DNA of 64,000 nt from Priestia iocasae. GTDB taxonomy: Bacteria; Bacillota; Bacilli; Bacillales; Bacillaceae_H. Below are positions 41,552 through 50,375 of the stretch, in pieces. Positions within the stretch are counted from its first letter, which is position 1, and each line of letters starts with the position of its first letter. The translations under genes were made by a program, and so were the position numbers. The stretch covers positions 806,001 to 870,000 of the forward strand of contig NZ_JAFBFC010000001.1 in the NCBI RefSeq assembly GCF_016909075.1, given 5' to 3'. A model generated the notes under the pieces. That model saw only the letters and a program-made list of their open reading frames with translations. It searched no databases and was not told the DNA's origin.

Positions 41552-43105
41552 ATGATTGTGTCAACATCGGAGGTAGAAGTAAATAATAAAAAAAGAAGGA
41601 ACAGTGTATTTCAGTACTTTTTAGATTTTATTGAGAAAACGGGAAACAAACTGCCAGATGTTATCACGCTTTTCTTTATCCTAACAGTGCTTATTTTGAT
41701 CAGTTCTTTTATTGCAGGAAAGCTTGGGGTGTCAGCAATAAATCCCGCAACAAAAGAAAAGATTGAAGCCGTGAATTTGTTAAGTCGAGAGGGACTTATC
41801 AAGATTTTATCGGAAATGGTTAATAACTTTATGTCATTTCCACCACTTGGTCTCGTGCTTGTTGTAATGCTAGGGGTAGGTCTTGCTGAATCAACAGGGC
41901 TTGTGTCTGCGTTATTAAAAAAAATGGTGTCGATCGCACCTAAAAAGTTAATTTTACCTGCTATCGTTCTAATTGGCGTAGTGGGGAACTCAGCGGCTGA
42001 TGCAGCCATGATTGTCTTGCCTCCAATTGCAGCACTCGTGTTTTTATCAATTGGAAAACACCCAATTGTTGGATTGGCAATGACTTATGCAGCAGTAGCA
42101 GGTGGATTTAGTGCAAATTTAATTTTAGCCATGCTTGATGTGATGATTGCTGGATTTACAGAATCAAGTGCACAGTTCATTGACAAGTCCTATAAAGCAA
42201 ATCCAGCAATGAACTATTACTTTTTAGTTGCTTCTACCTTTGTTTTAATTCCTGTCACCGTTTTTGTTACAAAGAAAATTGTAGAGCCAAGATTTGGCAT
42301 CTATAACGGTCCCGCTGATACAGAAGGGGAAACAACAAAGTTAACACTTGAAGAAGCAAAAGGGTTAAAATGGGCTGGATTATCTTTTTTTGTATACCTC
42401 GTCTTGTTGCTTTTTGCAACGTTGCCAAAGAATGCACTATTGCGTCATCCTGAAAATGGAGGCTTATTAGATTCCCCATTTATGGATGGACTTGTTCCAA
42501 TTATGTTTGTTGCTTTTTTTATTCCAGCTCTTGCCTATGGAATGGGAGCAAAGGTTTTAAAATCAGATAAAGATGTATCACAGCATTTAACAAAAGCAAT
42601 GTCTGGTATGGGGTATTACATTGTTTTAGCCTTTATTTCTGCTCAGATGATTACCTACTTTGAATGGAGTAATCTAGGTTCAATCATTGCAATTAAAGGT
42701 GCGGAGCTTCTACAAATAATCGGCTTAACGGGTTTACCTTTACTTTTAGGGTTTATTATTCTTTGTGGTTTTATCAACTTATTAATTGCGAGCGCATCAG
42801 CAAAATGGGCGATTTTAAGTCCTATTTTCGTTCCGATGTTTATGCTAATCGGATATAGTCCCGCATTTACGCAAATGGCTTATCGAATTGGTGACTCTAT
42901 TACCAATCCAATTACACCAATGCTTGCTTATTTCGGAATTGTTCTTACCTTTGCAAAAAAATATGATCGAACGTTAGGTGTAGGAACACTAATCTCAGCG
43001 TTGTTACCTTACTCCATTGCTTACTTTATTTTCTGGACAATCTTATTCTCCGTATGGTATTTCCTTGGCTTACCGTTAGGTCCAGGCCATTATATTCGCT
43101 TATGA
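41552..43105 (+). CDS. AbgT family transporter (p-aminobenzoyl-glutamate/drug exporter type)
   Basis: The 517-residue membrane protein with 9-11 spans matches the AbgT family. It has G-L-A-E-S-T-G-L, V-V-G-N-S-A-A-D-A-A near the ion site, A-A-V-A-G-G-F-S-A-N, and late S-A-S-A-K-W-A and D-S-I-T-N-P-I-T-P motifs. The family imports p-aminobenzoyl-glutamate or exports sulfonamides. The ATG at 41552 follows AAAGGGGA. No abgA or abgB peptidase partner is present. Confidence 0.88.
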   Translation: MIVSTSEVEVNNKKRRNSVFQYFLDFIEKTGNKLPDVITLFFILTVLILISSFIAGKLGVSAINPATKEKIEAVNLLSREGLIKILSEMVNNFMSFPPLGLVLVVMLGVGLAESTGLVSALLKKMVSIAPKKLILPAIVLIGVVGNSAADAAMIVLPPIAALVFLSIGKHPIVGLAMTYAAVAGGFSANLILAMLDVMIAGFTESSAQFIDKSYKANPAMNYYFLVASTFVLIPVTVFVTKKIVEPRFGIYNGPADTEGETTKLTLEEAKGLKWAGLSFFVYLVLLLFATLPKNALLRHPENGGLLDSPFMDGLVPIMFVAFFIPALAYGMGAKVLKSDKDVSQHLTKAMSGMGYYIVLAFISAQMITYFEWSNLGSIIAIKGAELLQIIGLTGLPLLLGFIILCGFINLLIASASAKWAILSPIFVPMFMLIGYSPAFTQMAYRIGDSITNPITPMLAYFGIVLTFAKKYDRTLGVGTLISALLPYSIAYFIFWTILFSVWYFLGLPLGPGHYIRL

Positions 43106-43143
43106 AAAAAGAGGTGGTTCCTAGTGAACCACCTCTTTTTTTT
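43105..43143. terminator. Bidirectional terminator between the AbgT-family gene and crtP
   Basis: AAAAAAGAGGTGGTTC pairs perfectly with GAACCACCTCTTTTTT around a 6-nt loop. Confidence 0.92.
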
Positions 43144-43151
43144 ATGAAGGA

Positions 43152-44663
43152 TTATCCAATTTCTCGATTGATACGAGGCATTTTTAAATCTTCATTAATC
43201 GCATCTGCTGTTAATTGTCCAGAAAGAGTGACCATCGGTACACCACCACCTGGATGTGTAGATCCACCGACGAAGTAGAGGTTAGAGAGCAGGTGGCTTC
43301 TGCTTGGAATTTTAAATCCACCGTTTTTCTTTCGATCCGTTACGACACCATAAATAGAGCCACCATTTGCTCCATATAGCTCTTGTAAATTATTTGGTGT
43401 AAACGTGTACTCGAACTCAATGCTCTTTCTTAAATCCTCCATCCCCATTCTTTCTAATTTCGTTAAGATCATTTCTCGATAGTGAGCTTGAATATCTGTC
43501 CAGTCTTGTCCGTCCTTTAATGGTGGGACATGAGTAAGCACGAACAAATTCTCTTTTCCTTCGGGTGCTTGAGTAGAATCAGATTTTGAAGAAATGCCAA
43601 CGTAAATTGTTGGATCATCTGCTATTTCTTTCTTATTAAAAATGGTATCAAATTCAACTCGTTGATCTTTTGAGAAAAAGAAATTATGATGAGCTAACTT
43701 TTCATATTTACGATTAACTCCTAGCAGTAAAACAAGTCCTGATACAGTTGGCTCATATTTAGAAAGATGCTCGACCTCACGCTTTGCTTGTGGATGCTCT
43801 TTCAATAACGTTTTATATGTAGGGATTACTTCTAAGTTTGAGACAACAAGATCAGCAGGAATCATTTCACCTGTTTGAAGTAACAGACCTGATGCACGAT
43901 GTCCGTTTGTCACAATTTCTTTAACAGCTGTGTTTAATCGAATTTCTACACCTAGTTCATTTAGTACTTTCCCCAGTGCTTCGGCAATTTTATACATGCC
44001 ACCTTGTACATAGTAAATGCCCAGTCCTAGCTGTACATGAGTGAGCTGAGATAAAATAGCAGGTGTGTTATATGGAGAAGAACCGATATACATCACTAAG
44101 AAGTTAAACAATTGGCGTAAGTGTTCATCTTTTATATATTTTCTTGTAGACGCATCCATTGACTTCATGGGGTCCATGCTCAATAGCTCTTTTACACTGT
44201 GCAGTGAACGTAAGTCGTGAAGTCCTGTTAAGCTTTTCTTATAAAAGCTCTTCATGCTGTATTCGTACATCTTACTGCAATAGTGTAAGTATTCGAAGAA
44301 ACCGTCAGCGTCTTCAGGTGAGACTTTCTTCATTTCTTCTAGCATGGCTGGAATATCACTCGTTAAGTCAATTGTTTTTCCATCTTCAAAGAACGTTCGC
44401 CATTGGGGTTCAATGCGTTCAATCTTTACATAATCATGCAAATCTCGGTTTGCACTAGCGAATAGCTGTTCAAGCACCCATGGCATTGTTAAAATGGATG
44501 GTCCAGTGTCGAATGTAAACCCTTTTCCGCTACGGATGTTTAATTTTCCACCAATACGTTCTCCTTTTTCAATCACAGTGACATCATATCCGTCTGAAGC
44601 AAGGCGAATGGCAGCAGATAAGCCTCCTAAGCCTGCTCCGACAACTAAAACTTTCTTTTTCAA
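43152..44663 (-). CDS. crtP: CrtP/CrtN-type carotenoid desaturase/oxidase
   Basis: The 503-residue flavoprotein has the N-terminal FAD motif V-V-G-A-G-L-G-G-L-S-A-A and R-I-G-G-K, the P-Y-N-T-P-A segment and the C-terminal G-G-S-T-H-P-G-G-G-V-P-M. It belongs to the CrtI/CrtN/CrtP group acting on C30 carotenoids. Because crtQ and crtO lie divergently next to it, the best match is CrtP, the oxidase that makes 4,4'-diaponeurosporenoate; a desaturase (CrtN) role is the main alternative. The TTG start at 44663 follows AAGGAGGT. Confidence 0.8.
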   Translation of the reverse strand: MKKKVLVVGAGLGGLSAAIRLASDGYDVTVIEKGERIGGKLNIRSGKGFTFDTGPSILTMPWVLEQLFASANRDLHDYVKIERIEPQWRTFFEDGKTIDLTSDIPAMLEEMKKVSPEDADGFFEYLHYCSKMYEYSMKSFYKKSLTGLHDLRSLHSVKELLSMDPMKSMDASTRKYIKDEHLRQLFNFLVMYIGSSPYNTPAILSQLTHVQLGLGIYYVQGGMYKIAEALGKVLNELGVEIRLNTAVKEIVTNGHRASGLLLQTGEMIPADLVVSNLEVIPTYKTLLKEHPQAKREVEHLSKYEPTVSGLVLLLGVNRKYEKLAHHNFFFSKDQRVEFDTIFNKKEIADDPTIYVGISSKSDSTQAPEGKENLFVLTHVPPLKDGQDWTDIQAHYREMILTKLERMGMEDLRKSIEFEYTFTPNNLQELYGANGGSIYGVVTDRKKNGGFKIPSRSHLLSNLYFVGGSTHPGGGVPMVTLSGQLTADAINEDLKMPRINREIG

Positions 44664-44796
44664 TTTATGTTACCTCCTTATAAAAAGCTGAAGAGTTGTC
44701 AACAATAGCAATGTTCGTACCTTATATTTCCAAAATGTTCTTTTCAGCTTTCCATTTTACCCAATTTATACGATTTCATACGTAGGAGGAATTTTT

Positions 44797-45897
44797 GTGT
44801 CATTTCTTATCATTACAATTGCGATTACTGCATTTTTATTTACGTACATTCCGACATTTCAGTTTGTTGTGCCAAGTAAGCGACTAAATGGGTTACGCCA
44901 TGTTTCTATCATTATTCCAGCGAGGAATGAAGAAAAAAATCTAGTGAATGTCTTATCTTCAATTAAAGAACAAGTCCATGAAGTGCTTGTTATTGATGAT
45001 CATTCAACGGATAATACAGCAACAGTAGCTAAAAGGTTTGGAGCGATTGTCATTAAGCCAGGTCATTTGCCAAACGGATGGCTTGGAAAATCATGGGCTT
45101 GCTGGAATGGAGCGAAGCACGCAACGGGTGATGTGCTCGTTTTTCTAGATGCTGACACTGTCATTGAAAAAAATGGGCTGTGTAAAATGATTGAAAGGTT
45201 TGAAAAAAGCGGGGGCTTTGTTTTTATTCATCCATTTCATAAAGTGAAAAAGATGTATGAGCAGCTATCTGTGATGTTTCATTTCGTGACGTTTGCATCA
45301 ATGGGTGCATTTCATTTATTTCAACAATGGACAACACCAAAGGGTGGATTTGGTCAATGCTTTATCTGTAGTAAAAGAGATTATTTTACATTTGGAGGTC
45401 ATGAGGCGGTTCAAAGTGAAGTAGTTGAAAATATGGCTTTTGCACAGCACGTTTTAGCAAACGATGGAAGAGTTACATGTATAGGCGGAAAGGGCGCTAT
45501 ATCTATGAGAATGTATCCAGAAGGATTGATTTCTCTTATAAATGGTTGGACAAAAAGCTTTGCTTCTGGTGCAGCAGCTACTCAACCACTTTATTTATTC
45601 ATTATTAGTGTATGGATTACAGGGATGATGACGTTTGTTTTTCAACTGCCTACTTTTATACAAAAGTCTCCTTTACCAGTAGTAACAGGCTATTTACTGA
45701 TTGCAATCTTACTTTATCGTGTGTTTCATACGGTTGGTTCGTTTGGGTTTCTAGCGGCTTTGTTGTTTCCTATTCATATTCTTTTCTTTGTTTCTATTTT
45801 CACTTGGTCTTTTATCCAAACTAACTTTAAGAAAAGTGTTGCGTGGAAAGGTCGTCAAATTGAAGTGGATACACGTAAAAGGAAGATGTTTAAATGA
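44797..45897 (+). CDS. crtQ: Carotenoid glycosyltransferase CrtQ-like (GT2)
   Basis: The 366-residue protein has an N-terminal anchor span, a GT2 catalytic domain with I-I-P-A-R-N-E-E, V-I-D-D-H-S-T-D-N-T, V-F-L-D-A-D-T and a later Q-x-x-R-Y/W-like region, then three or four C-terminal spans. CrtQ adds glucose to diaponeurosporenoate in staphyloxanthin-type synthesis. The GTG start at 44797 follows GTAGGAGGA. Its stop overlaps the crtO start, so they are one unit, divergent from crtP. Confidence 0.82.
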   Translation: MSFLIITIAITAFLFTYIPTFQFVVPSKRLNGLRHVSIIIPARNEEKNLVNVLSSIKEQVHEVLVIDDHSTDNTATVAKRFGAIVIKPGHLPNGWLGKSWACWNGAKHATGDVLVFLDADTVIEKNGLCKMIERFEKSGGFVFIHPFHKVKKMYEQLSVMFHFVTFASMGAFHLFQQWTTPKGGFGQCFICSKRDYFTFGGHEAVQSEVVENMAFAQHVLANDGRVTCIGGKGAISMRMYPEGLISLINGWTKSFASGAAATQPLYLFIISVWITGMMTFVFQLPTFIQKSPLPVVTGYLLIAILLYRVFHTVGSFGFLAALLFPIHILFFVSIFTWSFIQTNFKKSVAWKGRQIEVDTRKRKMFK

Positions 45898-46415
45898 TTG
45901 AATTCACTCCGATTGTAGTGACAATTATTAACATCTTTTCCTGGCTCGTTATTCATCTAGGTATATCCTATTTATGTGTTCTTATCCCAATTGACTTTTT
46001 CAAACAAGAATCGTGGATATATAAAGAGAAAAAGTGGGAAGAAAGAGGAAGGTTATACGAGAGGTTACAGGTGAAAAAGTGGAAAGACAAACTGCCAGAG
46101 GGTGGAGGAATCTATAAAAGAGGATTTGAGAAGAGAACATTGAAAAGGTATGCTAATGCTTATTTATCTACGTTTTTATTCGAAACAAAAAGAGCAGAAT
46201 TAACGCACTGGTTATCCATCCCTCCTTCTCTTTTTTTCTTTTTATGGAATCCACCTGTTGTAGGAATCATTATGATTGTGTATGCAGTTACCTTCAATCT
46301 CCCATTCATTATGGTACAACGTTATAACAGAATTCGATTGACCAAATTAATACAAAAAAAGGGAAGTATCGATGACACAGCTATTTCGTCTACATACATA
46401 GAGTTGGATCAGTGA
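45894..46415 (+). CDS. crtO: Glycosyl-diaponeurosporenoate acyltransferase CrtO-like
   Basis: The 173-residue protein with four hydrophobic segments resembles staphylococcal CrtO: V-K-K-W-K-D-K-L-P-E-G in the loop, E-T-K-R-A-E-L-T-H-W-L-S-I-P in the middle and V-Q-R-Y-N-R-I-R-L-T near the C-terminus. CrtO adds the fatty acyl chain to the glycosylated carotenoid. It overlaps crtQ by 4 bp. Its stop codon lies inside a terminator hairpin that also contains the stop of the convergent channel gene. Confidence 0.85.
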   Translation: MIEFTPIVVTIINIFSWLVIHLGISYLCVLIPIDFFKQESWIYKEKKWEERGRLYERLQVKKWKDKLPEGGGIYKRGFEKRTLKRYANAYLSTFLFETKRAELTHWLSIPPSLFFFLWNPPVVGIIMIVYAVTFNLPFIMVQRYNRIRLTKLIQKKGSIDDTAISSTYIELDQ

Positions 46416-46430
46416 TCCAACTCTTTTTTC
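46401..46430. terminator. Terminator shared by crtO and the channel gene
   Basis: GAGTTGGATCA (46401-46411) pairs with TGATCCAACTC (46413-46423) and is followed by TTTTTTC. Both stop codons (TGA at 46413 on plus, 46411 on minus) lie in the stem. Confidence 0.85.
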
Positions 46431-47137
46431 TTTTTCTTTTCGTTCAAGATCGCAATAAGGATATCAATTTCTTCTTTATTTAACTCATCTATCCTTTTTA
46501 TTTGAGATGTTAAATAAGAAGTGGTTTCATCTGGGTTGTTTTCTTCTGACAAAAAATAGCTTGTAATGGAACCGGTAATCATCCCAATCAATCCTATTCC
46601 AAATAACATGAGTAGAATGGCAATAAAGCGACCAACAAGGGTTTCAGGGGAGATATCTCCATACCCGACAGTCGTAGCTGTCACGATTGACCACCAGATT
46701 GCATCAGAATAGTTAGTGATGCTTGGTTCAAAATGCACAATTGGAATGGAGGTTAAAAAAATAAGAATCGTGACAGCGCTTAAGGCTTTACTTAATCCAT
46801 ATTTATTTAACGCTTGAGCAACTGGTAATGCATACCTCCTTATAATAATTAAAAGGCGAAGTGCACGAATTAGACGTACGACGCGAGATAGCTGAAAAAC
46901 ATTATCTAATGGAATGACGGCAATGATATCGAGGGGATTCCGCTTAATGTACTCCCACTTTCGAGGAGCTGAAAAGAAGCGCACGCTAATATCAATGACA
47001 AACGTGATCCACACAAATGTGTCTAAAAGGTGGTATCGACCTTCTTCACTCCATGTTAAGACAAAAGAAATAAGTGCTAATACAAAGAGAATAAACTCAT
47101 AAATAAAGACAAACTTTTTTATACCCTCGATTTTCAT
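46409..47137 (-). CDS. Voltage-gated-type potassium channel
   Basis: The 242-residue protein has six membrane spans, an S4-like helix with repeated Arg residues (R-V-V-R-L-I-R-A-L-R), and the pore helix and selectivity filter T-V-G-Y-G-D between the last two spans. It ends in an acidic/lysine-rich cytosolic tail, with no RCK domain. It resembles small prokaryotic Kv channels. The ribosome site is AAGGAG. It overlaps crtO by 7 bp tail to tail. Confidence 0.88.
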   Translation of the reverse strand: MKIEGIKKFVFIYEFILFVLALISFVLTWSEEGRYHLLDTFVWITFVIDISVRFFSAPRKWEYIKRNPLDIIAVIPLDNVFQLSRVVRLIRALRLLIIIRRYALPVAQALNKYGLSKALSAVTILIFLTSIPIVHFEPSITNYSDAIWWSIVTATTVGYGDISPETLVGRFIAILLMLFGIGLIGMITGSITSYFLSEENNPDETTSYLTSQIKRIDELNKEEIDILIAILNEKKKKKELDH

Positions 47138-47258
47138 ATGTAAACTCCTTTTTATAAGTTTACTAACAGTGTAACAAGAATTTTTTTTAGGAAGCTACAA
47201 AAAATAATAAAAGTCTGTTCATAACAGAAGTAACGTTTTTGAAGAAAGGTGTGCAAAC

Positions 47259-47414
47259 ATGAAGAAGGATAAAAAAGAAACGAATGAACCTACTATAGCT
47301 CCAGGTATGAGTGATAAACAAGAATTAAATCAAGATGCAACAAAAGAGGAAATTGAACATCATGATTTTACAGAAGTGACAACGTTATCGTTAGATGAAG
47401 TAAATCCGTCTTAG
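47259..47414 (+). CDS. Small acidic hypothetical protein (51 residues)
   Basis: The ATG at 47259 follows AAAGGTG and the gene ends with TAG at 47412-47414. The product is hydrophilic and acidic (M-K-K-D-K-K-E-T-N-E-P ... L-D-E-V-N-P-S), with no cysteine and no membrane span. It is followed by a clear terminator. Its family is not recognised; small acidic proteins like this are common among sporulation-expressed genes, which is only a suggestion. Confidence 0.6.
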   Translation: MKKDKKETNEPTIAPGMSDKQELNQDATKEEIEHHDFTEVTTLSLDEVNPS

Positions 47415-47419
47415 AAAAA

Positions 47420-47470
47420 AGGTTTGTCAAGCGAAGCAACAACAGCTTCATTTGACAAACCTACTTCTTT
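47420..47470 (+). terminator. Terminator of the 51-residue gene
   Basis: AGGTTTGTCAA (47420-47430) pairs with TTGACAAACCT (47452-47462); an inner GAAGC/GCTTC stem extends it; TTCTTTTTCTT follows. Confidence 0.8.
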
Positions 47471-47543
47471 TTCTTGTTGTATTTTAATAACGACTTAGTT
47501 CATTTTTAAATGATATGCTCATGATGTATCGAACATCCTTCTT

Positions 47544-47996
47544 TTACAAATGACGACTTCTTCGATTATGAGATGGAGTTGCTGAATTTTTTTTCTTTGT
47601 TTTCGAAGATAATCCTCTTTTTATAAGTAAGAAAAGTAATCCTATGACTGCATAAATGAAGAAAAAGACAACAAAGCCCCATAACCCTATAACTGCATCA
47701 CTAAAATCCATGTGACCACGATTCGTTATACCTTGCTGAATTTCAATGGCAAAGACCAGAATGATCATCATTGTAAACGTATAAATAAAGGAAATAGTGG
47801 CGATGCTAAATTTCCATTTCGACAACATTTTAAAGGTTATATATACAAAGATAAAGGTAACGATACCAATTAAACCAATAATCCAAAAATGAAGCTCTTT
47901 ATCCGTTAATTGAAAACCTAATGATTGAAATAAATCAATTAAAAGGTCATGAATGGCATTAACGATATCGGTAATAAAAAGAATGCTTTCTCTCAA
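47544..47996 (-). CDS. Three-span membrane protein of unknown function
   Basis: The 150-residue protein has a short amphipathic N-terminus, three or four membrane spans and a basic Ser/Arg-rich tail (N-R-R-S-R). The TTG start at 47996 is preceded by a strong AGGAGGT. It is not recognised; the architecture resembles small Bacillus membrane proteins without known function. Confidence 0.65.
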   Translation of the reverse strand: MRESILFITDIVNAIHDLLIDLFQSLGFQLTDKELHFWIIGLIGIVTFIFVYITFKMLSKWKFSIATISFIYTFTMMIILVFAIEIQQGITNRGHMDFSDAVIGLWGFVVFFFIYAVIGLLFLLIKRGLSSKTKKKNSATPSHNRRSRHL

Positions 47997-48000
47997 ATGG

Positions 48001-48312
48001 TTACCTCCTGTTTTTCATTTACATGTATCAGTGTATCACGTAGGATTATATTTGGCGTTAGAAATTGATTCTAAGGAGAAAACATTAACAATCCTTATCA
48101 CGTATTTTGCCATAGTTGGAAGGATAAAATGAATAGAAAGATAACAAATATGGACGCCGTATCGTTTGCTTTATTTTTTAGATAAAGTGTTGACAATTTA
48201 TTTTATAGCGTTAAAATGTGTTAAGAGCAACCGAGGTCACATTACATTTTTTGTAAACGTGACTTTCTTTATATGTACCATGAGCTTAGATAGAGATATA
48301 GAGGTGATAGAG
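48001..48312. other. Intergenic region upstream of ltaS
   Basis: This 312-bp AT-rich sequence is partly open in the ltaS frame, but without a ribosome site for an earlier start. I see no other feature. Confidence 0.45.
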
Positions 48313-50271
48313 ATGATAGAGATGAACAAGCTCATTAAACAAACAAAAACAATTGCCATTACACAACTTGGTTTTTTCTCTTTAGTCGTTTTATTCTTTT
48401 GGATTAAAACGTATGCTGTGTATCAAATAGAGTTTAATCTAGGGATTGAAAACTTTATTCAACAATTTTTATTATTCATTAACCCAGTAGGCTCGGCGAT
48501 TTTCTTCTTTGCTTTTGCCTTACTGTTTAAAGGTCGTCGTAAAATAAAAGCATTACTAGGGATTAATTTTTTCTTATCATTTATCTTGTATGCAAACGTC
48601 GTTTATTATCGTTTCTTTAACGATTTTATTACGGTTCCCGTGCTGACACAGTCTGATAACTTCGGTCAACTTGGTGGCAGTGCGATGGCGCTCATTCAGC
48701 CATATGATTTGCTTTACTTTTTAGATTTCTTTGTTGCATTAGCAATTGTATTATGGAAGAAAGTAGAACTTCCTACTATGACACGTCGTTCTGTAACAGG
48801 TGTATTTTTAGCGGGTATCCTTGTTTTTACTGCAAACTTGGCATTAGCAGAGATGGACCGCCCTCAATTGTTAACACGAACGTTCGATCGAAATTATTTA
48901 GTGAAATATTTAGGTGCATATAACTATACAGTGTATGATATTATTCAAAGCTCAAAATCATCGGCGCAACGTGCTTTAGCAGACAGCAATGATGTGGCAG
49001 AAATTGAGAACTACGCAAAATCAACGTATGCCAAGCCAAATGATCAATATTTTGGTAAAGCAAAAGGAATGAATGTGATCTACATTTCATTAGAATCACT
49101 TCAAACATTTGCGCTTGATTATAAGTTGCACGGTGAAGAAGTAACACCGTTTTTAAATTCATTAACAAAAGATAAAGATACAATGTATTTTGATAATGTG
49201 TTTCATCAAACAGCACAAGGTAAAACATCAGATGCAGAATTTATGCTAGAAAATTCGTTGTTCCCATTGCCTCAAGGGTCGGTGTTTACAACGAAGGCAA
49301 ACAACACGTATCAAGCTAACTCAGCCATTTTAGGTCAAGAGGGCTATACGAACGCTGTGTTCCATGGAAACGGCAAATCGTTCTGGAACCGTGACGAGAT
49401 GTATAAATCACTTGGTGTTGATAAGTTTTATGACTCAGCTTACTATAATATGTCTGAAGAACAAACGTTAAACTACGGTTTGAAAGATAAGCCGTTCTTT
49501 AAAGAGTCAATGCCGTATTTACAAGAATTAAAGCAGCCATTTACAGCGAAGTTTTTAACATTGTCTAACCATTTCCCATACCCATTAGATGAGGAAGATC
49601 AAACGATTAAACCTCATACAACAGGGGATAAATCAGTCGATGGTTATTTCCAAACAGCACGTTACATGGATGAATCACTTAAACAATTTTTCAAGGATTT
49701 AAAAGCATCCGGTTTATATGACAATACGATGATTGTTATGTATGGTGACCACTATGGTATTTCACCAAACCATAACAAAGCAATGTCAAAAGTGTTAGGA
49801 AAAGAAATTAACTCATTTGAAAATGCTCAATTACAGCGTGTTCCTTTATTCATTCATATGCCAAATATGGAAGAAAAAACAGGAGCAAAAGGTGGAGTAA
49901 ACCACACGTATGGTGGTCAGGTTGATATTCGCCCAACCGTTATGCATTTACTTGGTATGGATACGAAAGAGTATTTAGATTTTGGTACAGATTTATTATC
50001 TGAAGATCACCAAGAGCTTGTGCCATTCCGTAATGGTGATTTTGTCACACCTGAAATCACACAAGTAGATGGAAAAGTGTACAATAATGAAACGAGAGAG
50101 CAATTAGATGAAGAAGCTGCTAAAAAATACGAAAAGTATGATGAAGCAGTAAAAACAAAACTAGAGCTTTCAGATAAGCTTGTATACGGTGATTTATTAC
50201 GTTTTCATAAACCAGAGGGATTCGAGCCAGTTGATCGCTCAAAATATGATTATAATAAAAGAGAAGAGTAA
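48313..50271 (+). CDS. ltaS: Lipoteichoic acid synthase (LtaS family)
   Basis: The 652-residue protein has five N-terminal spans (about residues 15-205) followed by an extracellular sulfatase-fold domain. The catalytic threonine lies in H-Q-T-A-Q-G-K-T-S-D-A-E-F, and metal ligands are visible in Y-I-S-L-E-S-L-Q, Y-G-D-H-Y-G and S-N-H-F-P-Y. LtaS polymerises glycerol phosphate from phosphatidylglycerol onto a glycolipid anchor. Bacillus has several paralogues (LtaS, YfnI, YqgS, YvgJ). ATG 48313 follows GAGGTGAT by six bases; the frame back to 48166 has no ribosome site. Confidence 0.93.
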   Translation: MIEMNKLIKQTKTIAITQLGFFSLVVLFFWIKTYAVYQIEFNLGIENFIQQFLLFINPVGSAIFFFAFALLFKGRRKIKALLGINFFLSFILYANVVYYRFFNDFITVPVLTQSDNFGQLGGSAMALIQPYDLLYFLDFFVALAIVLWKKVELPTMTRRSVTGVFLAGILVFTANLALAEMDRPQLLTRTFDRNYLVKYLGAYNYTVYDIIQSSKSSAQRALADSNDVAEIENYAKSTYAKPNDQYFGKAKGMNVIYISLESLQTFALDYKLHGEEVTPFLNSLTKDKDTMYFDNVFHQTAQGKTSDAEFMLENSLFPLPQGSVFTTKANNTYQANSAILGQEGYTNAVFHGNGKSFWNRDEMYKSLGVDKFYDSAYYNMSEEQTLNYGLKDKPFFKESMPYLQELKQPFTAKFLTLSNHFPYPLDEEDQTIKPHTTGDKSVDGYFQTARYMDESLKQFFKDLKASGLYDNTMIVMYGDHYGISPNHNKAMSKVLGKEINSFENAQLQRVPLFIHMPNMEEKTGAKGGVNHTYGGQVDIRPTVMHLLGMDTKEYLDFGTDLLSEDHQELVPFRNGDFVTPEITQVDGKVYNNETREQLDEEAAKKYEKYDEAVKTKLELSDKLVYGDLLRFHKPEGFEPVDRSKYDYNKREE

Positions 50272-50274
50272 AAC

Positions 50275-50308
50275 AAAAAGCGCTACTTAAATACAAGTAG
50301 CGCTTTTT
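50275..50308 (+). terminator. Terminator of ltaS
   Basis: AAAAAGCGCTACTT pairs perfectly with AAGTAGCGCTTTTT around a 6-nt loop. Confidence 0.9.
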
Positions 50309-50375
50309 GTATAGAAAATAATCAATCGCACAATCTAAATGATAATTACTTTTCACGGGAGTGTTCAAGCTGACT

